A DNA stretch of 64,000 nucleotides from Pomphorhynchus laevis (GCA_012934845.2 WNNJ02000961.1:1-64000); one strand, 5' to 3'. Shown: positions 1 through 12,299, counted from the first letter of the stretch. The notes: generated by a model from the letters alone, not told the origin. Program-made: numbers and translations.

Positions 1-391
1 GAAAGTTTATTAAATTTTAATTTTTGAAAACGGATGTTATCATCAGGAACTAAATTGCATTACGAAAATTGATGTTTAAAACTGTTAATGAAATTAATTG
101 TTAATTGAAAACTTAATTAAAAATAACCGTTAATTTTAAATAATTAAATACATTTTAATATATTTATGATTATTTATTTTAAAACGTTTAGTGGTTTAAA
201 AAATAATTAAATAATTTTATAGTTTATAATGTCTAAACGAAGTTGTAAAGTATTTATCTTCATTTTATCGTCGTTTGCCCTCACATTATAAGTCCACACT
301 TATGCAACACACTTATACTCTTTGCCCATACATTTAATCGTCATTCGCGTTCTTATTAGATAGACGATTTATGTACTAATTATAACTACAG

Positions 392-2647
392 CCCAGCAAT
401 GATCAATCTGGAGCAGTTTATAATAGATGACGTTAGCGCCGAATTCTGCATACTTCTTAAATACAGGTATATCTGTTTTACTTTCGCTGCTAAAGTTAAA
501 TTTAATTATTAGATTTAATATGCTGTCATTTTTTGATTTAGCTTATACTATGGGAATCATAGAGAAAGATTTGCCTCACAGCGAATAGTTTTCATTATTC
601 TTAAAGAATTGCTAAGGAGATTAGTACCCTTTATGCCATATACAACAGATGAACTTTATATCGAACTTAAAAGAATTATCAATAGTGGTAATATCTAACA
701 ATTCTATATTAAAGCCATTAAAATGCATTATTTAATTATACATTGTAAAATAGATGCATTCTCAAATTCCTCATATTTTAAACCTTTGATTATATGAATA
801 ATTTCATCTAATTTCATACCATAGCCGACGACTGAGCTATTGTTTAATTAAGAATTAAAAAAATTTGTAAATTTGTAATTTTCTGCAGATGATAACAGAG
901 GTTAGCGAAATATCAATAAAAATTTTTTCTTTGGATAATTTTCTGAAGATGCTAACAGAGGTTAGCGAAATATCAATAAATTTTTTTATTTTCTTTTGGT
1001 AAAAAGAAAGAAAAAGTTTGGGTAAAAAGAAAGAAAAAAATTTATTGTGATATTTCGCTAATTTCTGTTAGTATCTTCAGAAAATTAGCCAAAGAATTTT
1101 TTTATTGATATTTCGCTAACCTCTGTTATCATCTGCAGAAAATTACTGAAAATATAAACATCTTTAATTGATATTTCGCTAATTATTCCCAAATATGTAT
1201 TTATTTAAAAATAAATATCTGGTTTATTTCCAAATAAATGTTCAATATAAAATTTCTAAAATTTTAAATAGTTGATAATAATCCATTGAAAAATAATTAT
1301 TGGAGCAGAAAGAAGACGAAAATTTTTGATATTTCGTTAACTTCTGCTAGCATCTTCAGAAAATTACCTAAATTTGTAATTTTCTAAAGATGCTAACAGA
1401 GGTTAGCGAAATATCCATAAACAATTCTTTCTTTTCTTTAATCCAGCTTCAATAATTCTTTATCAATAATGGAGCATTATCAATTATTTAAAATTTTGCT
1501 TAGTTCCTTAAGAGCTCTCGAATTATTCAAAATTAGATAAAAAATTTTGAGTTAGAGGATTGTAAACTATCAATGAGCAGTGAAATATAATAATTAATTT
1601 TTATCGTTTCTTGCATTTTTGTTATTTAATACTCTGACCAACTATTTTCAATTATCTAATGCTTTTAAAGTTACTAATTTTAAAAGCTAACAAAATCCAT
1701 TGTTCAGTAATCTAATTGACCACTTTAAATCCATATAATAAAGTTATTTAGTTGTAAATTCAATAAAACGAGTATAAGGTTTCAAAATCCTTTTTAGAAA
1801 CTAAAATTTTAGATAAATTAGTTATAAAGTAAACTTGAAATATTCAACAGCTACTTTAGTATTTACGAATATAATTAATAATATCAATATAATTAGAATA
1901 TCGTTAATAATTACAAATATTATTTAGTATAGATAAACGAATGTATAATTTTTGATATCCAGTATTTACATTTTATCGTCAGTTATGATAACTATTCGAT
2001 ATGGATAGCGCACCTAAATTTAAAACCAATTACCATTTTCTAAAATTAAAACTCAAACACTTTATTTTATAGAACGCTTACCTGAATACCTGATGATGAT
2101 AGATCCTTGTTCTTTACCGTTACATTGGCAAAATTCAGAAATTCAGTATATCGACGAAATATCTTGCAGTCTTAAAAGGTATCTTAATAAAGTTGTGGTT
2201 ACTGATTTGCGGATATGCAACGAAATTGGACATCTTGAGGTTGATTTGAACTTTAACAAAAGCAGGATTTTGGAACGCCGTTTAGAAAATGTATTTTCTT
2301 GCTGAAGACGTTTATATTTTTATTTTTGATACTTGTAGCTATGCGAACACTGGAACACAACGTTAGAGCTGGCATTACGAGCATTACTTCAATGTGCAAA
2401 ATGTACTATCTCAATACAAGATCAAACTATCGGGGACGTATCGGATGATTCTCGACCTCATTTAACATTTGTATTCGATCAACAAACAGGCAACAACACT
2501 ATCGATTTGTTAGTTAGCAAAACTACCATGCTCAAATGTATAAGATGTAGACGATTGTCAATCGAAAAAGAACGCCAAAATACGTTTGCCAATACAAAGG
2601 AAGTAAACTATACCTGTTCACAATGCGTGTCATCTCTATCTAATTGA
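392..2647 (+). CDS. IARS2: Mitochondrial-type isoleucyl-tRNA synthetase, last four exons
   Basis: This is the 3' part of a spliced gene. The enzyme charges tRNA-Ile in the mitochondrion. Exons are 392-466, 542-687, 2073-2290 and 2339-2647 (stop TGA 2645-2647). Each intron is bounded by GT/AG and the phases fit across all three junctions. The first two exons encode the helical anticodon-binding domain, with YYGNHRERFASQRI and then LLRRLVPFMPYTTDEL, which matches the family pattern of a Leu/Pro-rich helix before TxxE. The last exon ends with a zinc-binding knuckle, CIRCRR followed about 25 residues later by CSQC, typical of the C-terminus of bacterial and mitochondrial IleRS. The catalytic Rossmann domain (HIGH, KMSKS) would lie upstream of the window. 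The 1.4-kb second intron holds a cluster of hairpin repeats. Possible poly(A) signals (AATAAA) lie near 2946-2960 and 3178. ValRS or LeuRS is less likely because of the C-terminal zinc knuckle. Confidence 0.78.
876..1423. repeat. Clustered hairpin repeat in an IARS2-like intron
   Basis: A unit of about 40 bp containing GCTAAC-AGAG-GTTAGC or close variants occurs in both orientations near 876, 939, 1045, 1095, 1325 and 1376. The pair at 876-985 and the reverse pair at 1045-1142 form a large inverted structure around a purine-rich centre (AAAAAGAAAGAAAAA). Another copy lies near 18435. The small inverted core inside each unit suggests the end of a MITE or foldback element. I recognise no transposase. 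Confidence 0.6.
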
Positions 2648-3540
2648 ACATTGTTAGTTTTAAACATTTAAGTTTAACAATGTATAATAATGTTAGTTTT
2701 AAAAATGATAATTAAATTACATTAATTATTTTTCGGATTAATTAAATTAATTATTTGTGGATTAATTTAATTAATTGATTTAAATATGTTTATTTATTGC
2801 TTATACTTTTATTATGCATTTACGTTTGGTCGAAACATTAAATTTTGATTATTCTGGGATAGTTCGCCGATAACAAAATTTATTAAGTGATTATTGATTA
2901 TTTATTATTGCTTGCATTTGTCATGAAACTACAATATCTTCACGAATAAATCCAATAAAAACGAGAATGTAATGTAAAACTAGAAATAGAACATTGAAAA
3001 CCCATTCTCTTAATTAGTAAAGCGGGAAATGTTTTGAATCCTTAGTTCAAAATATAAAAATTAGTTCAATATTACCGATTGGACCTTTTAACCATAATCA
3101 GACAATGTTTTTAGTTCTGTAATGTAAACTGTGAATATTATTAGGCGTTATACTAATGTGTCTCAACCTCACATTACAATAAAGAATTGACATTTTATAA
3201 TATTTGTACATCAAACCAACACTAACGACAACTTGACGATATTATAATCATCAATGTTATCCAATCGTTAAGTTTCATTTATCCTTTAAAAATATCTTTT
3301 AAAGAATAACTTTTAACAACAATTTACAAACAATAAATACTGGACACTTTAATTCCAAAATTAAAATTAGAATCAAAATCAAAATCAAAAGTTTTATTAA
3401 TTACTAATTTTATTTATTAAAATTAGTTTATTAATTAATAAATTTTATCAATTACTATTTTATTAATAATAAATTATTAATTAATAATATTTATTATTCA
3501 ATTCCTATTCGTAAAATCGATTCAATACCTGTAGATTCAA
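2648..3540. other. AT-rich intergenic DNA after the IARS2-like gene
   Basis: This stretch has no convincing coding sequence. It holds AATAAA hexamers (near 2946, 2955 and 3178) that could serve the gene just upstream. It also holds TTAATAA-type simple sequence from about 3360 onward. Confidence 0.5.
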
Positions 3541-3880
3541 CAATAATCAATCAGCATTTACACGCAGCCTGATGCTATAAAAACGAATTCAAGTCAAAGT
3601 CAATGACCCTACAATTAAAATCTCACCCCCAGTGGTGATTAATATTTTAAATATTTTGCTTTCAATTTACGTAATTCCTGTAACTTTTGCGATCATGCCC
3701 AAGCCGAGAGACTGCAGAGGGCATTAATAAATAACTTAATAATTAATAATACATTATTAATTATTAATTAATAATTTTATTAATTAGCAATAATTAATAA
3801 TTATTAACAATAATTATTAATAATTATTAATTAATAATTAATAATTATATATTTTATTAATAATAAGGACTAGTTAAAAA
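3541..3880 (+). repeat. LINE-B 3' tail fragment with AT microsatellite
   Basis: The sequence around 3694-3732 (GCCCAAGCCGAGAG, then a short spacer, then TTAATAAAT) matches the end of the larger LINE-B copy at about 10611-10650 (GCCCAAGCCGAAAG, TTAATAAAT). Both are followed by a long TTAATAA/ATTAATT microsatellite, here 3733-3880. I infer a 5'-truncated LINE-B insertion or a short element sharing its tail. Confidence 0.45.
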
Positions 3881-4517
3881 TTCTATAACTTCTTACAATA
3901 ATAACACACAAGTATAATAACTTACAAACGAGCATCGAAACACGAGCAACAACAACGATTTTATTAAATACATCAATAACCTATAAGTAGCATGCAAGAA
4001 AAAAACAGACAAGTCATATAATAGTCAGAAAAAACGGCAGCACAACTTCGGTCTTCAACTATTCATGTCTTCTACTTTCTCTTCTATGGCCTCAAATCCA
4101 TAGGGATCTGAGCCCACCAACCGATCCAACACGCCGCCTTTCGACTGAACCACCCGGGGTCTTTCACCCCCGAAGAATCCAATCGAGACGGACTATGCTG
4201 GGTAAACGAGAGACGAGGAGCTTAAGAAACCTTAGCCTTTGCTCTGAAGGACGTCCTCTCGAAAAGAAGACTAATCCCGAGACAGCCCAAGTGCCCCAGA
4301 GGCGCACTTGAGTTTTCCCTTTCAATGACAGATGTTGAGCCTGTTTCAGGGACAACCTAGCTTTCTTCAGGATAAGTTTGAATTTATCCAGGTCGGCTTT
4401 CGCCGACCAGTTCACCGTAACGGTGAACCCCAGGTATTTTACTCGACTTGTAAAGGTGGAGAGTGGTTCAGAGGCAAATATGGAGGAGAGCGCAGAGAGT
4501 GCAAGTCTTTTAAGTTT

Positions 4518-5498
4518 TTACTTTGTTGCAGGGGAGCCATGAATGACTACCACCTGCGATTTTGCGGAGTTTAAAATAAGATTGGATTGGGGTAGCTGGT
4601 CTTTTAATCTTGAAAAGAAACGGCTGATGTCAGAGACTACGTCTTTACACCTGCGTCCAGTGAACAGGGCTGTGGTGTCATCAGCGTAAACCACTAGACG
4701 TTGTACGCGTTTAAATATTTTGAATAGTTTAATAGAGGCAGCAAGATATAAGATAGGAGAAAGTGGGGATCCTTGAGGCACACCCGTAATAGGGTAGAAC
4801 TGACGCGCATCTGGGTCGTCTTCATAGTAAAAACGCTTGGTATACAGCAGGATCTCCACTCTGTTCACAATTCTCGCAGGCAACCCGAGGGACCTGAGAG
4901 AAGAGATCACAAAAGGAATGGAGATGCGGTCAAATGCAGCAGAAAAGTCAAGGAAAACAGCCACAACTAGACGATGGCTATTATCCCGACAAAACTGCTT
5001 CATCTCACCAACTGCTGAATGGGCCGAGCGTCCTTTGACAAACCCATGAAAACCTACAGGGATCAAATTACGCCTACTTAAATGGTCGCGGATTTTACGC
5101 GCAAGCGCTTTTTCGTAAATTGACACGAGGGCATTTTGAATCGAAATGGGTCGCAGATCTTTAGGGCATGAGCAGGATTTTTTCTTAGGAATAAAAACAC
5201 GCTTACTAATATTGATGCCTGCTACATCGGATGGGAATGCTAAAAGCATTGTAACGGCCACCTCTCCTCTCTGATCAGCTGTCAAAAGCTGACAGACCCG
5301 AGATGAAAGTGGAGCGACGAATTTGGAGGTGCCCGGGAGTGGACCCCAGGAGTTAAGGATATCCGTAACAGATAGATCCCTACTCCTGAAGTTACACCAA
5401 GGCGGGATTGGTTGAGGTGATTGAGTGGCTCCATAGTTGTGTAGGGCTAGTGACTCCTCTAAAACTTTATCAAGGCCTACATTCCCTATCCAACCCAA
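4518..5498 (-). pseudogene. LINE-A copy A reverse transcriptase segment of ORF2
   Basis: A 326-residue open stretch carries the core of the LINE-A reverse transcriptase. About residue 130 has the family KALARKIRDHLSRRNLIP segment, then motif A (FLDFSAAFDRI), motif B (GVPQGSPLSPIL) and motif C (YADD). It stops before the thumb, which continues in another frame toward 4164. Copy C and the F insertion cover the same region, which makes the family assignment secure. The product would copy the element's RNA at a nicked target. Confidence 0.8.
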
Positions 5499-5596
5499 TG
5501 CTCTATCCTTCCAGCAAACAAACTTCTCCTTCTTGAAAATCTTCCAAAAGGAAGACTGAGAAGGACTAAGGCGAGCAATACTCGTCCTATCCTTAC

Positions 5597-6534
5597 TCAG
5601 CTGGAACCTATATCTAGTGCTCCAGTATTCATTCGATGCCTGGCGGAAACAGAGAGATTATGGAGGTTCAGCAATTTCGCTAGGACCTTGAGTTTCGTCG
5701 GAGTGGGATTGTATATACGACCTTTATAAGTAGTCGATAAAATCGCGTTAGCTTGCGAAAAGAGGTAGGTATTAAATTCGGTCAGACTCTCATTTCCTAT
5801 TCTGGGAAAGAGTTGGATAGCCGCTTGAAAGAAGGCCACTCTGATCGGATCAAAGTGAAACCTCCTTCTAAGCAACGTATTCTCCTCAATTCTCCAACGA
5901 ATTAGGTCATGAGAGGTGGACAATTGCTGGCGCGATTGCTCTGTGCAGAGGGGCTTTAACAACCACCTCGAGTGAAGCAGTAAAATATCGAGGACTGAAT
6001 TTGTTGATATGCAATGAAAGGTAGGGGAAGGTGGTTTGTGAATAAGATAACCGTTCCTAGCTCTGCGAAGTGCTGCATTGATCCAACGACCAGTTCTGTC
6101 GTTGAAATCTCCAAGTATCATGTCGTAGCCGCTGTCGATAATACTATCCAGGGTGACACGGTTCTTGTGTATCTCCCCAGGACGATGTAGACATTGGCTA
6201 GACTGAGGCGTTTACCGTTCTTACAGAGTGAAACTACTAAACAAGACATGGCTGGACAAGAGTAGTTTAATAGGATAGAGGACCTTAAAGAGCACTTAAT
6301 TAAGGTCAAGAGTCCTTGAGATGAAGAGGAGTGAGGAGGGGTTATGTACGGAGTATAGTGGGAACAAATGTGCTTTGGGATAAATCGAGTAATGTCCTGG
6401 GGGAGACGGATAGACCGCGTCTCCTGAAGGACTATAACATCTGCATCTCTACCGGATAGAAGTCTAAGGGCAGAAGCTTTTCCAGAATTCCACTGAAGTA
6501 TATTCAGTGAAAAAGGCTCACGATTACTCTGCAT
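5597..6534 (-). pseudogene. LINE-A copy A endonuclease segment of ORF2 (two frames)
   Basis: Two overlapping frames (6118-6534 and 5597-6121) cover the apurinic-like endonuclease at the N-terminus of ORF2. The start MQSNREPFSLNILQWN is shared with copy F (MQSTREPF at about 49150). The GDFNDRTGRW motif is the usual metal and nucleic-acid binding region of LINE endonucleases. A frameshift near 6120 separates the two halves. Confidence 0.75.
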
Positions 6535-6745
6535 TGTGGTGGATTAGTTTGATGTTAGATTGCCTACCTAGAAGGAGCTGGGAACGGGAAGGTTCCCCTT
6601 TCATGTCACTAGAACCATCCGGGGCAGTTACTTGCCCATGGGCAGCATCTTAATTTCCCCTTATTTTTTACTCTTCAGGAGCGTCCAGACGCGACTAAAC
6701 AGATTACAATTAAATATAATTACTTAAACACACAAAGCAAAGATA

Positions 6746-6982
6746 ATGACTTCTTATTGCTGTGCGTGCAATGGACAAAACGCTTACTGCAAAAATTTCT
6801 CATGTGTAAAATCAGGTCGTACATGCATTGACTGTTTACCAAATTATGGGTGTACCAACCGAAATAGCCTTCTACGTTCATCCACGCCTGATTATATAGT
6901 AGGCAAGTCTCCTAAGATTAATTCAAATAGTTCGAATTTCAAATTTCAGGACAAATTTCTTTATTTGTCACTCTCGACATGA
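6746..6982 (+). pseudogene. LINE-B N-terminal cysteine-rich segment
   Basis: The 78-residue open frame begins MTSYCCACNGQNAYCKNFSC and continues with CIDC and a later Cys. The regular CxxC and CxC spacing points to a small zinc-binding domain. I have the impression of similar clusters at the start of ORFs in invertebrate LINEs, but cannot confirm the family here. It lies directly before the endonuclease/RT remains of LINE-B. It might bind RNA or DNA. Confidence 0.4.
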
Positions 6983-8938
6983 AATGTACTAGTTTAAAAT
7001 GCCTCCTACGAACCATTGTCAAAATAGTTTGTAGTGTTGATAGAGAGTTCATTTTTAAAGATGTTTTCTACCGTCAGTTCTCGACAGAACGTCTTCACTA
7101 GACTGAGCAGTCCATCGATAAGGCAAGGCGTGCTATTTCTGAAGTAAAGATAAAAATCTGTAATCAAGAACAGTTAAAAAATTGCTTGGTCCGCGGATAT
7201 TGGAAAATTCGAAACAATATATTAATGTGATTAGTATTAATGATGATACCAGCAATCCACGCATCCGATCATTTTTTAGAAGAAAGGACGCTAGGTCGAT
7301 ATTTGCTACTTCTCAGCTTTAAAAGGAGATTCCTTCTTTAAAACTTATACATCAATGTGATAGGGAGTATCTAGATCTCGAAACTTCATTATAAGTGGAC
7401 TACAGAATTCAGACAACGATAGAGAACTTGTTGGTGAGCTATTCAAGGAATTGGGAGTTCAGGTGCCTTTGGAAATAAATTTGAAACTTAAGAGATTCCC
7501 TTCTAGGAAATCAGATATTCCAGCATGGTTACTAGTATCCACAACTGAACCGTATTCTCAGTTAATCTTAAGAAATGCTTACAAATTGAGGAATTCTGCT
7601 CGGTTTATGAAAGTGTTTTTAAACCCAGATCTATCCTCTATATAGAGAAGCTCTAAAAGAATTACGTATACAGCTTGCCTTAAAACGCAATTCTGATCCA
7701 TCTGCAGTATTCTATATTCGTAACAATAGAATAATAAAGCTTTTAAGACAGCAACAAAACGAGAAAGCTCCAGAAGCTTTATCTGTTGCTGCCCCTATAT
7801 GACTATCTGATAATAAAGTATCCAAGTTCTTTAAGAGTCAGTACACAATCTTGAAATTGCTAATATTTAAAGTCGAAGGCTTGCAAAATCTTCTAAATAA
7901 GGGAATAAAATTTTGGTTTGCCTGTTTCGATTTTCTAATTTTAAATGATACTTTCTGTTCATCTCCTGTATTCCTGCTACCGGATTGTTACAGTTTTGAT
8001 ATTCCTGCTTTATTGGGATAGAGATGTCGTCCAATCGGAGGTCTCACCGTTGCATTAAATCACCGTTTCGTTGCTTGATCTACCAGTTATTAAGATAACT
8101 CTATATACATAACTACCCCTCAGTTTATTATAGTGGGATGCTACTTTCGTCCTTCATTCTCTGCTACTGATATTATTGATCACTTGTCTAAGCTTCTCAA
8201 AGATATTCCGATCGATTATCCTCTCATTGTTGCAGGGGATTTTAACACTCGCTTCTCAGCTCCTTCAGATTATAAGTTAGAACGAGTTGCAGATTTATTT
8301 TTATCCGGAAATATACTTTTATTCGTTCCAGAAGAATGCTAATCCTACGATGCTTACAACGGCAGAAGTTGTTTAGATATAGGTTTATCGAATATGGGTA
8401 TTCACGATGTCCATCTCAGGCTTTCTTCTTCAAATAAGGTTTCCGACTTTACGAAGGAAACCTTATTGATAGCTTCTCTTGTGTTAGATCTACGTTATAA
8501 TCTGCTTGCGTTAAAAAAGGTTGTCGATTTGCTCGCCAAAATGTATTTGCTAAGCCACTGTATTTAAAAAGATTAAAAAATCTTATTTCGATATTGTCTC
8601 GGAAGTTGCAATATGAGCTTTCATTGCGTCCAAATTATGTAAGACGTTGAAGAGAGTATTGAACATTAATAGAGAAATTTAAGGAAGGTGTCAAGCTAAA
8701 TGACGAAATAAGGCTTTTGAAAAAATCTGAAAAGAATCTATGGAAGCTTTCCGCTAATAAGAATCATCTATGTTCTGGCATTCCGCTCTTTAAGTGGTTT
8801 ACACACTTTTCCTCATTACTTGTTGATCCAGACTTTGTGGAGTTGTCATCAATCCCAATAAATTCACTTGCGCCGTTAAACGTTGATCGACTAAACACGT
8901 TATTCTAGGTTAATGAACTAGCAATAGCTCTTCGAAAT

Positions 8939-9765
8939 ATGGTTCCTCGTAAAGCTGCAAGATCGGATATTCTTTGTGTCGAGCAAATAAAACAATCTTT
9001 CTATTGCCTTGCTTATTTTTGGACGTACTTCTTTAATTGTCTTTTATTAGGTGCTCCATTTCCATATGATTGGAGAGATAGTATTATCAAAGTACTTTAT
9101 AAAGGTAAAGACATCCCAAAATCAGCAAATTCTATCGTGGAATCACACTTCTGAATCATTGCTTTAAATTCTTAACACGTCATTACTTTCTGATAATTCA
9201 ACATGATCATAATTCTCTCTTAGAAGAGCAGTATGGTTTTCGACTTAATAGATCAATGACAAACGCAATAAATACCGTTGGACGATCTGTAATAGACGCA
9301 TTTCAACAACATCGATATATTTATGTTATTTTTAATGATTTTCAAAAAGCTTTCGATTCAGTTGATAGAAAACTTCTCTTAGAAAAATTTGTGCATAATG
9401 TAGGTTTGGGTGGTCCTATTGTTTATTTATTGAATTCTATTTAGCAACCAAACGTTCCTCGCATTTTTGACGGCATAAATTATTCGAATGAGTTTCTTGC
9501 CAATCGTAATGTCCTTCAGGGCGACCATATAAGTCCTTTGTTATTCAGTTTCTTCATTGCTGATCTTCCTAACAGTCTACGTCACAATCTTTCAGATATT
9601 TCATGTGTAGTATATGCGGACGATCTTGCTATTATCTTTAAATATATTTCCAATGCCCAAGTAGCTATAAACTCGCTCTCATCGTTCTGTTATACTAATC
9701 GTATTCAAGTGGACAGTGAAAATTCTAATGTAATTAAGTTTCGTAGAGGAGGTCGACTAAATTGA
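8939..9765 (+). pseudogene. LINE-B reverse transcriptase remnants
   Basis: Three open pieces (8939-9154, 9256-9444 and 9538-9765) carry the finger and palm of a LINE reverse transcriptase. They include PFPYDWRDSIIKVLYKGKD, the motif A pattern FQKAFDSVDRKLLLEK, and YADDLAIIF. Stops and frameshifts separate them. The catalytic YADD is still readable. Confidence 0.7.
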
Positions 9766-11638
9766 TTGTGCATTCTATGCTAACAAGACGTTCCCCTTGA
9801 TTTTAAATCGAATATCTGTAGGAATGTTACGTCTAGATGGTCTTTATCTCAACATTTAGAACTTAAATTGATAAAATTGCGAAGACAACCTCTAGAATGT
9901 CCTAACTTATTTTTTGACGCTGGGTTACGATATTTTTATATAATGCTGCTTTCAAAACTATAATACGGACTAGCTTGTATCTTGGTAGACTTGACTTCAT
10001 AAAACTTTTACCAGTTAGATAAGTGCCTGTCAAGATTTATAAAAAGGTTGGTAGGTATATCTCCAAACACTTCATCCACGGCTGTTCAAATTCTAGCAAG
10101 GCTACCTTCCTTATCAGTTTTACTGCAAAAGAGATTAATCTTCCTTTGACTGATGGTTTTCGTAAAAATCTAAATTTCTTCGACGGCAAAGTTCATAGAC
10201 TTGATCACAGACTCCTGATGTTTCTCAAACAGCTTGGCGTAACCCTTTCGCAAGCAAGCGAACTTTAATCTGGGGAGCATCGCTTGACGGATATCACCCT
10301 GAGTTCTGTAAAAAAGGAAGAATAATACATGAACGATCATCAACTTGTATATGTTGATTTTGCAACACCATGTTTATCACTCTTACATGTATTTTCCTTG
10401 CTCATTTGACATGCTTATCTTTAAAAACGATATATACGCTGAGGCGGGGTAGGCTTATTTCGGCTAACGATGCGTACCTGCGCCATATACAATCAATTGA
10501 GTCAATCAATAAAATTTATCCAGATCAAGAAATAAGAAGAAAGAAAAATAAAAATGCTCGTTTTATTTGGCTGACGTATGATTTTTTCTGTACATTTATA
10601 ACCTTTTATAGGCCCAAGCCGAAAGGCGGAGTGGCTTTAATAAATCCCTACATTAATATTAATTATTATTAATAATTATTAATTATTAATTACATAATTA
10701 TTAATTAATTATTATTTTATTAATAAAACGCGCCTTCAATTATTTACTCATTGATGATAAACAACGCCTGAGATTCAATGGTTTCCGCCAATGCTGGTAT
10801 TGCATGATAATATATTTCTTTAAGTATTTTATAAGCAACAATACATTTTGAAAAAATAAAACAAATAACGACGATAATTAGAAAAATAGAAATGAAAGTG
10901 TATATATGTTCTAGCCGGTAGAAACCTGTTTGAAGGCAATAATTCGTGGAAGTCTAAAAAATAAAAGATTTTTAAATTTTAGAATTAAATGCTCAATCGC
11001 AAAATTAATGAGCGCTAGTGGAAAATAGTAGCCGTCATATTTGATCCGTCCTGGACTTTATTAATATATCCAGCAATATCGTAATCTCCTAATGATAAGC
11101 ATCAATATAAAGGGACATTAGTTATGCATGAATTATAATAGATAATTGGGATACTTAATATATAAAAATATTAAATATTCAAGAAGGAAATAAATATTAA
11201 ATGAGTTGTATTAGATTTCCGTTAAAATTCCTAGGAATTAAGATTAAGATTCAAAGTAATCAGTAACTCTGTTTGCTAAGTTTAAATTGATAAAATGTTT
11301 GTATCTGAGCATATATTTGAATACATTATTGTAGAAAACAAAAACGAGACCTCAACAAACAGCATCATAAAAATTCTCATTGTATTCTTTGTCAATATAA
11401 CATTTTATTAAAGTCTTGTATATATCCAGCGTGTTCAAAGAAAATTTTATAAATCTAATGAGATTAAAAATGATTTAAATTAAAAATGAGTTAAAAATGA
11501 GTTAATCTAATGAGTTAAAAATGCTCAAGACTTTAAGGCCATAAAAATTAATAAATTGGTTTGGCGCCTTTTAATGTTAAAAATCACATTACAAACACAC
11601 CTCACATTCTAATTTGATAATATTTTTATACCATCATC

Positions 11639-12130
11639 ATGACTAGTTCACTCCTAAGTAAATTAATGAGCAAACTATTATTATTTTGTAGAGATCCCCG
11701 AGGTACTAATAATGCTAAGCAATGCAAATATCGACATATTAAGGCGTTCAATAAAGATTTACCATCGGCAAAGAATTACAACCAGCTCAAAACCGAGACC
11801 GGTAGACCTGATTCAGTATATAATTATGTAAGACCTGTTAAATACATTCACTCATACATATGGATAGCATTCATTTCTGTATTTCTATGTTATCCCATTG
11901 GTTTATTCGCCCTCAAGAATGCTGTGTACGCCTGCGAATTTTCTAATGATGGTAATCCCGTGTATTGGCCTGAACAATCAGCGCAATACTCAATCAAAGC
12001 ACTTAAACTGGCATCAATAGCCATAATAATAGGTATTGGCTTGTGGACATCAGCCCTTCTAATACTGTGGATGTTAGAGATTAAATATGGACTTATTTAC
12101 TTTGAAAATTTAGATCCTGTATTCGGCTGA
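11639..12130 (+). CDS. Dispanin/CD225-like two-pass membrane protein
   Basis: A 163-residue intact single-exon ORF starts at the ATG in a CATCATGA context and ends TGA. Residues about 69-93 form a first hydrophobic helix (YIWIAFISVFLCYPIGLFAL) and about 122-146 a second (ASIAIIIGIGLWTSALLILW). The loop between them contains SAQYSIKALKLAS. The pattern of Pro and Gly near the end of helix 1, then Ala-rich loop residues and a Ser-x-x-Ala-Leu start to helix 2, is that of the CD225/dispanin superfamily (IFITM, PRRT and TRARG1 relatives), which act at membranes in vesicle trafficking and fusion. The N-terminal 65 residues are polar and basic, probably cytosolic. An AATAAA lies near 12292. A different two-helix membrane family cannot be excluded without a profile search. 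Confidence 0.6.
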   Translation: MTSSLLSKLMSKLLLFCRDPRGTNNAKQCKYRHIKAFNKDLPSAKNYNQLKTETGRPDSVYNYVRPVKYIHSYIWIAFISVFLCYPIGLFALKNAVYACEFSNDGNPVYWPEQSAQYSIKALKLASIAIIIGIGLWTSALLILWMLEIKYGLIYFENLDPVFG

Positions 12131-12299
12131 CTTTAAACTTGAAGCAGTATATAGCATAAAGTTTAATTTTTTATACTACTTTCATTTTAATGCTGAATAT
12201 TCCATAAACAGGACAGCATTTGAATTGAAATGTAATACTTTACCGAATAGATGGTGGCATTCACACCAAACAATGTTGAAAATATATCACAATAATAAA

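Larger units (their letters stand above)
3946..6690 (-). mobile_element. LINE-A copy A, 5'-truncated non-LTR retrotransposon
   Basis: This is a Jockey/I/R1-group LINE (exact clade not resolved). Reading on the minus strand, the 5' side at about 6540-6690 encodes the last residues of ORF1 (RGNEDIARG). ORF2 starts at 6534 with an endonuclease beginning LNILQWNSG and VLQETRS, continues with GDFNDRTGRWINA, then a reverse transcriptase with FLDFSAAFDRI, GVPQGSPLSPIL and YADD, and ends near 4164. ORF2 is split into at least four frames (6118-6534, 5597-6121, 4518-5498, 4164-4415), so it is dead, though the catalytic YADD is kept. The 3' end has TTTAATAAAATC before a GTT-rich tail, as in the other copies. 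Most of ORF1 is missing. Confidence 0.85.
6720..10740 (+). mobile_element. LINE-B, decayed non-LTR retrotransposon
   Basis: This is a roughly 4-kb LINE relic with many stops and frameshifts. The 5' ORF at 6746-6982 starts with a cysteine cluster (CCACNGQNAYCKNFSC, then CIDC). Endonuclease remains lie near 8100-8400 (PLIVAGDFNTRFSAPSD). Reverse transcriptase remains lie at 8939-9765, with DFQKAFDSVDRKLL (motif A), VLQGDHISPLLFSFFI (motif B) and VVYADDLAIIF (motif C). The tail at 10611-10650 (GCCCAAGCCGAAAG) runs into an ATTAATA microsatellite to about 10735. The clade is uncertain. Copy A of LINE-A ends just upstream, so it sits in or next to this element's 5' leader. Confidence 0.7.

Noticed and set aside
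3900-6750. Target-site duplication for LINE-A copy A
   Set aside because: AACACACAA occurs on both sides but the match does not extend and does not sit at the element ends.
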